Source of the DNA: Adenanthera pavonina
Lineage: Eukaryota > Streptophyta > Magnoliopsida > Fabales > Fabaceae
Direction: 5' to 3'
Length of the DNA: 64,000 nt
Assembly: GCA_026686845.1 (NCBI GenBank)
Contig: JAIVEN010000009.1
Coordinates: 40,077,001-40,141,000, forward strand
The translations under genes and the position numbers were made by a program. Numbering within the stretch: position 1 is the first letter of the stretch; each line of letters begins with the position of its first letter. The notes beneath the pieces are model-generated. The model saw only the letters and a program-made list of their open reading frames with translations. It did not search any database and had not been told where the DNA came from. Below, piece by piece: positions 33,691 through 44,539 of the stretch.

Positions 33691-35051
33691 CCCTCCCATT
33701 TCTTCATTTCAACACATCACTAGTTAAGAGTGAGAGTTGGGAGTAAGTGAGAGAGAGAAAGCCGAGGGAGAGAAAGAGAATGTGAGTGAAAGAGAAGGAA
33801 AAGAAAGGAATGTTAGATTCAAGTAAGGTACTTAAAAAAATTCAAGAAGGAAGGCAAGCTGCTTAGCTCCGGATACTTTTCGGTGGAGGTAGTATATTAT
33901 TTATTTCATGTATTTTCTGTGAATTAATTATGGATGTTATGTGATATTATTGGATGAGTTGTTTCAATATAAATGTTTTGAAATATGTCTAGTATTAAGA
34001 GAAAACTCTGTTGAGACTTTTATAGATGCATGAAATATGAGTTATTTGGTTGTTTGCATAACTACCTGATTATGAGCATGATTTGTATGAATGAATATAT
34101 CTACTACTGAGATTTCCCTAAATCTCACACCAAATGACTAACAATGTTAGGGACAAGCACAAGCAAAGGCAAAGGCAAAGATGTGGTTAAGTAAGAGGAA
34201 GCAGGCTGGAAGATATTATTTTATATTAGAATAAATGTATTGAATTATGCTGATATGTTCTGGAACAATAGTCAGATAATTATAGTATGATTGACTTGAT
34301 TTTTATTAATTAAAGTAAGCTTTTAGTTAAGTTATTGTCTTTTGAGCAACCTAATTTTGAAAAGTTTAAAAGTTTAATTGTTCTAGGTTTTTAATTCTTT
34401 CCGCTAGATATATAAAATATGATTAAAAGCCTAGTAAGTTAATGTGTTACAGATGTCATGCACAATTTCATGTTCATTATAACCAGAGCTCATGATGAAT
34501 ACTGAGGAAGAAAAATGAGAAGTCAACTCTTATAATTATACACACATTAAGAAGTTACTATCCCAAATAAAGGTGAGCATACATAATAATAGCCTCCTTC
34601 AAGTCATAATGACTAAGTTCAACCAAGACTTCTTGTACTCTTTGAAGTCATAATGACTAAGTTCTACAAGACTTCCCGTAACTCACTATCATTGTTTTGA
34701 AACTGAAAATGGAAAAATACTTAAAAAAAAGAAAAAGAAAAAAGACTGTTGGTAGCAAGAATAAAGAAGAGGAAAGAAGATACTGATAAAAGTTGGAGAA
34801 GCTACTGGTTTCAAAGTGGGGAGAACACTCTGATTTCAAAGTGAAGAAGAATTTAAAGGAGCTCCAGCCGAAAAAAAAAATTATTACACTGATAGAAGTG
34901 ATGAACTTGGAGCCAACACCTTGCTTCTATCTTTGGAATGAGCTGCCACGTGTTAGGGGTAAGCAGGGGCGGACGCAGCCTTGACTAGTCGGGGGGGCCA
35001 ATTTTCTTAGTTAAGTAATAAAAAAGATATTTTTAAGAGACTCATAACAAA

Positions 35052-37480
35052 TTAAAATCTAGACCTTCTTTCTTTCATATCACGAAAATCATTTACAAGA
35101 GAATCCATTTCAAACTTTTTCATAATTTCCTTCTCAAAATACACAAGCAAACAATTATATAGATATTCATCTTCCATCTTGTTGCACTGCATAGTCTTAA
35201 TGAAATTCATAACCGAGAAAGATCGCTCTGTTGTAGCTGTAGAAACTGGAAGAGTGAGAATAAGAGTTACAACTTTATGTACAAGAGGATAAATTTCTGA
35301 TTTTCTCATTTTTACCAACCATTGGCATAAATCAGAAATGGTAACCAATGTTTGAAAATCAGGAAGTTGTCGTATATGATCAAAATGCTCACATTGCATC
35401 TTTAATTGTATCATTTCATGTTGTAGAAAATCTTGTGGGTAGAACTTTTCTACCAGCTTGCAAATATCATCAATTCTAAATGATTTGCACATCTCTCTTG
35501 GATCCAAAGCTATGCTAAGAACAAGCAATTCCATTGTATGTTCACTGAATCTATTATTCAATTCTTGCAATTGAGAATTTATCACTGCGTTGAAAATGTC
35601 AACTTTAAAATGATGCCCTATTGTAAATTCATCTTGTTGATGACGAGCCCTTCTCTTCTAGTAACATAATGAGCATCAAAATTTGGAATAGGTATATTAA
35701 CTGCTTCACAAAAAGATTTCACATTCTCAACTAATTTTTCCCATCCATCATTCCTCAATTTCTGAATAAGAAACTTAGTAGAAGAAACAAGATCCATTGC
35801 ATTCAAAATATCTTGAGATTGTTGTTGTAGAGCTTGACAAAGCAAATTAGAAATCTCTAAAATTTTTTCATAAGATACATAATGAAAACAAATTCAAAAG
35901 AAGTTAGCACCTCATAAGCTGCATCTGCATCTCCACGTTGAGCAAGGTTTCCATCTTCAATTATATTCAACAAAATTTCACATGTTGCACTAAACATATT
36001 CATCAAGCTAGAAATAGACTTCAAATGAGAACTCCAACGAGTATCTCCAGCCCTTTGTAAAGTACCAATTTGATTAAGCCCTCTTCCACTTTCAAGCTCA
36101 TTAATTTCAAGTAAATAAGCAACGTTTTCAGCATGAGCAGCTTTTAATTGATCATTACGCTTACATGAGGCTCCAACAATATTGATAACAGTATTTAATA
36201 TAGTAAAGAAATGATAAACAGGAAGAACTTCTTTACATGCAGTGACTAATGCTAATTGTAGACGATGTGCCATACAATGTACATAATATGCATATGGACA
36301 TTCATTTGAAATCAGAGCTTGTAATCCATTCCATTCTCCGCGCATGTTACTTGCACCATCATAACCTTGTCCTCTAATATTTTGAACATTAAGATTGTAT
36401 TGAGAGAGGAGAGAAACAATACCTTCTTTCAGTGTTATTGCAGCTGTGTCCTTAATATGAATAAGCCCAAAAAACCGCTCTCGTACATATCCATCTTTGT
36501 CAACATATCTCAAGACAATAGACATTTGCTCCTTTTTGGATGCATCTTGAGCCTCATCAACAATTATACAAAATTTCGTATCACCAATTTCTTCACGAAT
36601 AACATTTCTTACTTTAGTTGCCATTACATGTAAAATTTCTTTTTGCGTTCTTGGTGATGTATATGATGCATTTTTTTGGAGATTTTTCCAAAATGCCTGC
36701 AATTTTATCATTGAAAGAAGATATGAAACTTAGTAGTTTCAAAAAATTGCCACGATTCTTTGATGTGTTAGACTCATCATGGGTTCTAAAAGAACAACCT
36801 TGAAATGCTAGCCACCTAGTTGCTTCAATTGAAGTTTTCAAACAAAGTCTATTTTCTGCAATTTCTTGAGATGTAAATTTTTCAAATTTGTGTGCAATAT
36901 GTGATGCTTGGTTCATGAGATCTTCACATTTTTTTTCTGCAATTCGATGTGGAGAAGTGATATCCTTTCCAATGTGGGCTAAAAATGCACAATTTTTTCC
37001 ATCCCTCACCTTTTTCCATGATCGAAAGCCATTAATAGTAAATGCATCTAATCCAGATGGTCCATTTTGGGAATGAAATACAAAACATGGTAAACAAAAT
37101 ACAGCATCTTTGCTAGGAGAATATTCCAACCATGATGGAAACATCGTAAACCATGATGCTTGAAAACTACGGGCATGTTTTTCCTTAGATTTTGGGTACT
37201 TTGAAAGATTGAATTGATATGGGCCAGCCCTAATATAAGCTCTTCAGACTTCATCACGTATTTCAACAGGATATTCCCATATTTGTCGTCTCAATCATGG
37301 ATCACGTTCTAATGAATTGATATCAAAACTATCATTAGTTTGAACTCTTCCATGTTTTGCAGGAGGACATTCAAAATTTGGAGGTTCAGTTCTTATGAAA
37401 GGATTTAATGTCTCATCAATTTGCGGAGTCTCAGCTTCAACATTCTTCCTTTTGAAATATGAATGAATTGTGTTTTTCAT
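35052..37480 (-). pseudogene. TTF-type zinc-finger hAT transposase (ZMYM1-like, DUF4371 + hAT dimerisation)
   Basis: Begins MKNTIHSYFKRK. In order: a TTF zinc-finger region with FCLPCFVFHS, the DUF4371 region (TQKEILHVMA), RNase H-fold catalytic segments (IVDEAQDASKKEQ; GYDGASNMRGEWNG; CMAHRLQLA; DTRWSSHLKS), and the C-terminal dimerisation domain with STATTERSFSVMNFIKT. The length would be about 800 residues, normal for the group. Breaks: in-frame TGA stops at 37295-37297 and 37244-37246, a one-base gain in the T7 run at 36671-36677, a one-base loss in the T6 run at 35863-35868, and a one-base loss near 35650. No functional protein is expected. The key acidic residues are still legible. Confidence 0.93.
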
Positions 37481-38414
37481 CTAAAAGAAAAGAAAGAAAA
37501 ACTACAATAAGAGCCATATAAAGGAAAAACTTTATATTTAGAGGAATATAAGATTATTATAAAAAAAATATAGACTAAGTCTAATATATTTAATTGCCCA
37601 AAAATAAACTTACAAATTTTTTAGATACTAATTACAAAATTAAAATACCCTTTCTAATTTAAAACTAAATCCTTCCTTTTGATTATTCCAAAAAAAAAAT
37701 AATACATGCGAAAAGATTAATTGAGAAAGACGATATTCTTTTTCATTGTATTGTTGTGTTGTGATAGTGGAAGATTGATTAAGGGGTAATTTAAAATTAA
37801 TAACTCTACTAGGCAAAGATGAAAAAAAAGAAATTATTAATTTCAGTAAAATAATAAGCTATTAATAACTCTTTTTCTAGATTGAAGTTTGTAATGAGTG
37901 ATTTGTTCTTATGGTTGGTTTAATTGTTCAAGCAAATTAGTATTTAGCAAAACAAGATGAAAGAGACAACGTAGTACTTACCCTCTCCAAATCTCAAGTG
38001 GATAGTGGTCCCTTCCTCCTTGTGGCAACTTTTTGAACTCTCTCTTCAATTATCAACCATGAAGTATCAAATCTTCAATCCCTTACTCCTTTGTGGTCCC
38101 TTCCCTTGTGTGTGTGTGGAGTGAGTCCCGTGTGTGAGTGCCGCATGTGAGGCTGCAACTTCTCTCTTTTTTTTTCTTAATGTTGTGTTGTTTGCCTTTA
38201 TAACCTAACAAACCCTATTTTTATTTGGTATTTTTTTTGTAGGCTTTATATTATTTTTATTATGTATTTTATTTAGTCTCATTATTTGGCTAATAACTAA
38301 GTATGATTATATGACAAATTTTGGGAGAGGCCCAATTCAAAATCAACATATTTTTTATTTAAAAAAAATATATAAATATATCTATATACATATATTATTA
38401 TTTAAAAAAAATTT

Positions 38415-38437
38415 GGGGGGAGGGGGGGGGGGGGGGG
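38415..38437 (+). repeat. G-run (G6-A-G16), G-quadruplex candidate
   Basis: Lies just inside the right end of the hAT element, followed by CAAGGGCCCCCC. It could form a G-quadruplex or hairpin near the TIR. Its length may be an assembly or polymerase artefact. Confidence 0.7.
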
Positions 38438-38980
38438 CAAGGGCCCCCCTCACTGTTAACCTGCGTCCGCCCCTGGGGGTAAGAACAAAGTTGTGCAAAG
38501 AGAAGGATTTGTGGAGGGAAAGAGAATAATAAATGGACACAACTAGCTGACAATGCAGTCCCTTTTTATAATGTGTATGGTGTTGGTGTGTATTTCTTTT
38601 TTCTTCCTTTTAATCATCCACGTTTGGAATTTGTCTACTTACTTAAATTGAGTCTTTTTGTTAATTTTGTTAACGGGCACTTTGAATTGAAAATCTGAGA
38701 TAAAGTGTGTGTGTGTTTATGTTTTTTTTATACTTTTTTTTAATTTCTAGTGTTGGAATATTTCTTGGAATAATAAGGGTAAGTAATAATTGTAAAGCTA
38801 GTCAGGTTAAGTAGGAGAGATTTACCACGGTTTGAATGAAAAAAATTTATGATGAGAAGAGATATTTCAATTAAATTTGGATACTACTAATTTTTTCAGT
38901 ACAAACAAGGATATAAACAACTACATTATGCTAGAAGGGAATTAGAATCCCAATTTATCCTGCTGCACAAGAGCTGCAGA

Positions 38981-39300
38981 TCATCTAGAAACACAGCCAC
39001 AAGAGATCAAATTTGCTTCTTCATACAAAAAATTTACTCCAGTTTGTAGACTCTGCTTTGCTAAGCAATTTGCCGCCTTGTTGCACTCTCTAGGAACAAA
39101 ATTAACACTAATTTCCCAAGACCAGTTCAACAATCTTTAGAACATTCTCAGCATCACATTAGTCACCATACTCTCCTTCCTTCTAATTAATGTGATCTGC
39201 ACTAATTAATGCGATCAGCAACCACTTTTACAATTAAGCAATTTCCATAACTATTAGGACTCTCCATTCCTCAGCTTCTAAAAAAAGATCCCAAAGATAA
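38981..39300 (-). pseudogene. RNase H-like (RVT_3) domain fragment, degenerate
   Basis: Minus-strand reading gives LEAEEWRVL (substrate-strand start of RVT_3), then after frameshifts and stops RLLNWSWEISVNFVPRECN followed by KAANCLAKQSL. This matches the conserved W-x-(10)-H-V-P-R-E-x-N-x-A-A-D-x-L-A pattern of plant RNase H-like domains, with H to F and D to N changes. Stops at 38981-38983 and just before RLLNW show decay. It probably derives from a LINE or a domesticated RNase H-like gene. Confidence 0.6.
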
Positions 39301-40567
39301 TAATCAAATTTGAATCATTAGAACCATTGAAAAGAAGAATTAAATATATTAGATAGTTGTGAAAAAACAAAGTGATTCTATTGAATTATGATTGAAAAAA
39401 GTACAACTCACCAAAAAAAGAAAAAAGTTCAAAATAAAATATTTAATGGAGAAAATGCTTATTTAGAAACTTATTTGCTTTTATAAGTTTTATTTATTAT
39501 AAAATGCTATTCAAAGATATGAATGTGTTATGCGTTACTTAATATGTTGACTTTAGTACATGTAGCACATTATATAACAATGACAATAATAATATTATTA
39601 ATTAACAATAATAATAAAGAGGGTCTAGATTTCATTCATCCATATGGTTTCGTTTTTTAACAAACGGGACGATGGGACGCAACAAATTAAGGGAATTTGT
39701 AGAGGCAGCATTATTTATTTATGGCATTGGTGAAGCTTTGAAGGATGAGAGAAAGCTGTAGTTGGGTAACCTGCATATTCAATACAATTACATTCAGGGG
39801 ATGAGAGATGATGATGAGGGTCTAGATTGTTTGCATATTACTTGCACATCTTACCATAAAGAATCCCTAGCTGGCTACATGGAAAGCCATTAGTCAATTG
39901 TTACTCTTTTATTTTTTTTCTTTTCATTAATGATTACCATTTAATTCCTCGTATGAAGACGTAATCCAATCAAGAAATTCATATTCAAATTTGAATATGG
40001 ATTTGTTGGCTATAAATTTTCATGCTTGTATTTGTTTATCAATAATTGAGTTTATTTGTAATAAGTTAATAATTGATTTTTTAATGAAAAAGAAACATTT
40101 AATTAGTGGCAATTTATTATATATTTAATTTAATTAAAAAATTATGATTTGAAAATGGAAATAAATTAGTATTAGGAATATGAGCCACGGGCTAGACCAA
40201 TTAAGCATCCTCTTAAATGGGCTAGGATTTCCCTACCCCAGTCCGTACACAACGGATCAGTGGGTTGTCCCGTGGATCCACAGCTAGTTTTCAATTCAAA
40301 TTCCCCATTCCAGCAGCAATATGTTACCATTAATTTCTTTTTGTTCAATTTGAATATCAGATTATCTTAGTTATTCAAATCTCGTGAGAATTATAATCCA
40401 GTGAATCATTGATGATTTAAAATGAAATTCTGAAACTAATTTTAACTGAAAAATGAAAAATAAAAAATAAACTCATTTTTGTAAAATCCGCAGATAAGAC
40501 CATAAGAAATGAATTATGCATAATCATTAAGAGTTCTTTCTTTGTCTCTACTTACAAAGAGTCTTGC
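39300..40567. other. Intergenic, no gene seen
   Basis: AT-rich with no element ends identified. Confidence 0.6.
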
Positions 40568-40576
40568 TTTGTGGTG

Positions 40577-42181
40577 GGTTTTTTGAGCTAAATACAATAA
40601 AAGAAAATTAAAATTACCAAAATACTACGATTCACAAACTATTTACCTAAATCTTACAAATTGTAATCCACTAAATCGACTCTCACCATTCTTGTTCTGA
40701 CAAATTTATGCAAATCGTAATCCACCAAACCGGCTTTCACAATTTTTTCTAACGCCAAACCCTATATGTGCTGCACCAATTTCTCTGTATTCAAATTTTT
40801 TTTATTAACTCAGAGTGGCAGCCTACACTGCCACCCTATCATTCCCTCATTCAATAAACCTTCCCCTCATACACTTCTCCCACCCAACTAATTTTTTGTA
40901 AGTTCACCCCTCTTATTGTGTAATTTATATATATAAATAATTATTATATATTACAATATACTCGCTCTTATCATATTTATAAGATATTATCTAAAAATTT
41001 TATTTGGTTCTATTTATTATATATAGTGTCAAATTTCCATATGAATTTCTTACTTCACCCTATATTTTTATTATTTCATATATTATTCCCTATTTAACAT
41101 ACTTTCTTTTTCCACATACTCTCTCTGATCCGAAATATAAATTTTATTTGACTAATTGTACATGAATTAAGAAATATATTTTTACTTATTAAATCTAAAA
41201 AAATATATATTATTTCCCAATATCATCCCTATTTAATATATTACATTTAAAATTTACTATCTTTCTTACATTTAATTATAGATAAGAATAAAATAGAAAA
41301 TATAAGTCATCTTTCAAAAATTTTTTTAGTCCAAAATATAATTCTTATTTAATAATTTGTAAGATATTAAATATAAGTCTCATTTAATAATTTTAGAAAA
41401 AAATATTTAATATCTTACAAATTATTAAATAAGGCTTATATTTTGGACAAAAATTTTTTTTGAAAGATGACTTATTATTTATATCTTATCCTTATCTATA
41501 ATTAAATGTAAGAAAAATAGTAAATTTTAAATATAATGTATTAAATAGGGATACTATTGGGAAATAATATATATATTTTTAGATTTAATAAGTAAAAATA
41601 TCTTTCTTAATTCATGTATAATTAGTTAAATTGAATTTATATTTCACATTAGAGAAAGTATGTGGAAAAAGAAAGTATGTTAAATAGGGAATAATTTACG
41701 AGATACCAAAAATATAGGGTGAAGTAAGAAATTGATATGAAAATTTAACACTATATATAATAAATAGAACCAAATAAATTTTTTAGATAATATCTTATAA
41801 ATATGATAAGAGAGAGTATATTATAATATATAATAATTATTTATATATATAAATTATACAATAAAAGGGGTGAACTTACCAAAAAAAAATTGGTATGGGA
41901 GAAGTGTATACAATAAAAAGGGTGAACTTACAAAAAATTGGTTGGATGGGAGAAGTGTACGAGGGGAGGGTTTATAAAAGGAGGAAATGATAGGGTGGCA
42001 GCGTAGCCTGTGCCACTCTGTGTTAATAAAAAAATTTTGAAGACACAGAAATAGGTCCGAATGGTGAGAGTCGATTTGGTGGATTACGATTTACAAAATT
42101 TGTAGAATTTAGATAAATAATTTGTTAATCATAGTATTTTGGTAATTTTAATTTTTTTTATTGTATTTAGCTCAAAAATCC
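40577..42181. mobile_element. Mutator-type foldback element with ~780-bp inverted arms
   Basis: The two halves are inverted copies along nearly the whole 1605 bp. They run from the tips (GGTTTTTTGAGC; right tip read on the minus strand GGATTTTTGAGC), through AATACAATAAAA, GAGTGGCAGC/GCCACTC, AAGTTCACCCC and CACACTTC-type blocks, to a self-complementary centre near 41395 (GTCCAAAATATAA at both sides). An exact 9-bp TSD TTTGTGGTG flanks it (40568-40576 and 42182-42190). Long TIRs and a 9-bp TSD point to Mutator-like origin. No transposase is present. A transcript would form a ~780-bp hairpin, a likely siRNA source. Confidence 0.85.
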
Positions 42182-42309
42182 TTTGTGGTGTAACCGTGTA
42201 AATGCAAACTAGATGTTACAGAGAATTAAGTCAACCCGACGTCCAAAACCAGTCTTGCTCAAGCATTCATTTGTTGTTTTACAGCTAATACATACCGAGA
42301 TATGAGTCA

Positions 42310-42825
42310 TTCCGACGACAGGGAGCTGAGATCTGACTTCTGAGCAACAGAGCAAGGGCCGAGGGGGACTGAAAGGCTGAGATACCAAGAGACGGAGAGT
42401 GCTGTAGCGTGGAGCGAGTCATCGAGAGACCGAGAGTGCTGCTGCTGCCGGCGTCCCGCGTCGCGATCTGAACCGAGAGACCATCTGCGAACTCGAACTG
42501 AACTTAAGTTACTGAAGTAAGGGAAGCCACGCGAGGTTCGTGAACTGAAGGAGGGAGACCAAGGTTCGTGATTCGTGAACTGAAGGAGAAGGAGGGAGGC
42601 GGCGAACTCAAAGGCCGAAGCGAACTGAACTGAGGGAGTGAGCCCGTGAGGGAATTGAACAACTAAGGGAGTGAGGTCGTGAGGGAACTGAACCGAGGGA
42701 GTGAGATCGTGAGGAAGTGACCGGGTGAGAGAGGGAATTAGGAATCTGAACTGGGGGTGAGGGAGTGACTGACTGAGGCGAGGTGATCGTGGCTTCGCGC
42801 GATACAGCTGTGTTTTTTTTTTTTT
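42310..42825. repeat. GC-rich, purine-rich island with ~33-bp degenerate repeats
   Basis: A sharp composition shift in AT-rich surroundings. Units like GAGGGAGTGAGRTCGTGAGG recur three times between 42635 and 42715. Another pair around 42535 and 42575 shares GTGAACTGAAGGAG. It ends with a T15 run. On the minus strand it looks like a CT-rich 5' leader. No open coding frame stands out. It resembles the leader region of LTR or LINE elements but cannot be assigned. Confidence 0.45.
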
Positions 42826-42829
42826 TTCA

Positions 42830-43845
42830 CATTTCCTCCTTTGCCCTCTACAGACTACAGATAGACAGATCCCTGAAATTTACATGGGGTGCTCTGCTAG
42901 GTAGAAACTAGATGACCTTAATCTCAAGATACTCAAAATTTTTGGGTTTATGCAAAAGCCAATTACTCCATCAGAGCAATTTGGTAAGAAGACTTCTGCT
43001 ACTTTCTGACACGATTGCCTCATAGAGTACTGAAGAACACAAAGAAGCATATGGCTGAGTCACATCCAGAATTAAATTTAATGACTAATTAATGAAAATG
43101 ACAGAAAACTGATAAAACACAAGAAATGAATTCTGAATCGCCTGGCTTTTGTTAGGGAATCACATTTGGGACCAATATAATTCCACATTTTCACGTTTAA
43201 AACCTCCAAATGAAAATGGGCCGAGAAAAAATAATGCAACGGTCTGAATAAACAGAGTAACAATGAACTGGGCGTATGAACATTTAGATTCTTCAAATTT
43301 ATAACAAATGTATATATAACATTTTTTTAGCATAAGGATTCCTAATCAACTGTCTAAAACTAATCTTTTTGAGATATATAGGTTATCAAAATAAATTTTA
43401 TTTTTTCTATCAAAACATTTTTTTATAAACACGATTAGAAATTAAATTCTGAACAACATGTTTTAGGGACTCAATTATTTATCAATTTTGCTAAGATCTT
43501 GAATAACATGCTTTAGGAATTCAATTATTTGTCAATTTTGCTAAGATCTTGTTGGTTATATATAATATAACATATATCTATAATAAAAATAAAAAAAATC
43601 AGTTTATTTGTAGCAAAGAGTGAATACAGTGCCATGTGTTTACTAGCGAATATGCCAAAGGCAAAGCATCTATTCATATTCAAATTTATAATTTAGTGTA
43701 AGAAAAAAAATTAACCTCAAAAGCTGAAAGCTCAAACAAAGTAGGCTCTATATTAATTCATAATTAAGAAACTAATGACCTTTCATTGAGCATTTCATTT
43801 TGTAACCTCAAACTTGATAAATTTCTGCCACCCCATATTCCCTTT
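42830..43845. other. Intergenic, no gene seen
   Basis: AT-rich. A short direct repeat near 43450-43560 (TTGCTAAGATCTTG twice) is the only structure seen. Confidence 0.55.
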
Positions 43846-44350
43846 AATGAAAGGTAATCTTTTTATATCTTGACAGACCTACAGTTAGGGACCGTCGGTA
43901 GAGTGAATTAATTACAAAGAAGGAATTAGTTAAAATCTGAAATACTAAATAGTAAAATTAAAAAAATTAAATAATAATATGTCTTATTTTATAATAAATT
44001 TTATATTTTGACCTCAAAATATAATTTTTTTTTTATCCTTTCATTCTCAAAATGTAATTCACAGAAAGGAACAACACTCAGATATGGCCAGGTACTCTCA
44101 CATGGATGGAATATTACAATTTGCAATTCATAGACTGTAGATTCCATATACGGCAGATTCATAGCTATGACGGGGGCTGCACGAAGGAAGAGGGGTCACC
44201 CTTTTCCCAGAGGCTGACAACGACAACTACCTGTGCCTTTTGCCCAGGTAATTGGGTGGGTCAAATATTAATTGGGTACTAATCTCCTTTAATTTAATTT
44301 AATTAATTTGATTTGATTAATTTATTGTTAGTATACTGAAATAATAAGAT
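43845..44350. repeat. Paralogous segment, short copy (matches 25530-27850)
   Basis: Contains GATATGGCCAGGTACTCTC, GACTGTAGATTCCATATAC, GACAACTACCTGTGCC and the TTAATTTAATTTAATTAATT tract, in the same order as the long copy but without its insertions. Confidence 0.65.
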
Positions 44351-44539
44351 GACAAGGTTATGACATAATTGATATATAATTAGATTTCTTAAATGTATTA
44401 TCTTGGATTTGATTATTTATTATGTATATGAAAAATACTTTATTGGGAGAGGTAAAACCTACTTCAATGATATTTGAACCTCGAAGGGTTAGTCTTCATG
44501 CAACTGTCAGTTGGGATATTGATGCTATGCCTGGAGATT

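Larger units (their letters stand above)
33009..34451 (+). mobile_element. Solo LTR of a Ty3/gypsy-type retrotransposon (1443 bp)
   Basis: Starts TGTAACATTC and ends GTGTTACA, so the tips TGTAACA and TGTTACA are inverted. It is flanked by an exact 5-bp duplication GATGT (33004-33008 and 34452-34456). A TATA box lies at 33683-33690, with a GA-rich transcribed-type leader after it. The upstream half (U3) is filled by a 64-bp minisatellite. No primer-binding site or internal region follows, so it is a recombined solo LTR. End sequence and length suggest the Tekay/Del group. Confidence 0.85.
32746..34493 (-). pseudogene. PGG-like gene fragment split by a solo LTR
   Basis: On the minus strand a frame starts at an ATG at 34493 (MSSGYNEHEIVHDI), just after a TTCTTCCTCAG acceptor-like site. 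It runs to 34452, is interrupted by the LTR at 33009-34451, and resumes in the same frame at 33003 until the stop at 32746. Without the LTR and one TSD copy, 99 codons are open. The 3' part contains AKAWFMLYQS and KEMKGTLFVVAGLITMMTF, which resembles the start of the PGG domain of plant ankyrin proteins, but it stops before the PGG motif itself. So it is already a truncated copy, now also disrupted. It is probably distantly related to the gene at 1-2655. Confidence 0.55.
34964..38475 (-). mobile_element. Full-length TTF-type hAT transposon, inactivated
   Basis: 3512 bp with terminal inverted repeats CAGGGGCGGACGCAG at both ends and an exact 8-bp TSD GGGGTAAG (34956-34963 and 38476-38483). Subterminal G-runs lie at both ends (GTCGGGGGGGCC; long G-run at 38415-38437). 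The single transposase gene runs on the minus strand. The perfect TSD and TIRs show a relatively recent insertion. The TIRs could still be mobilised in trans. Confidence 0.93.
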
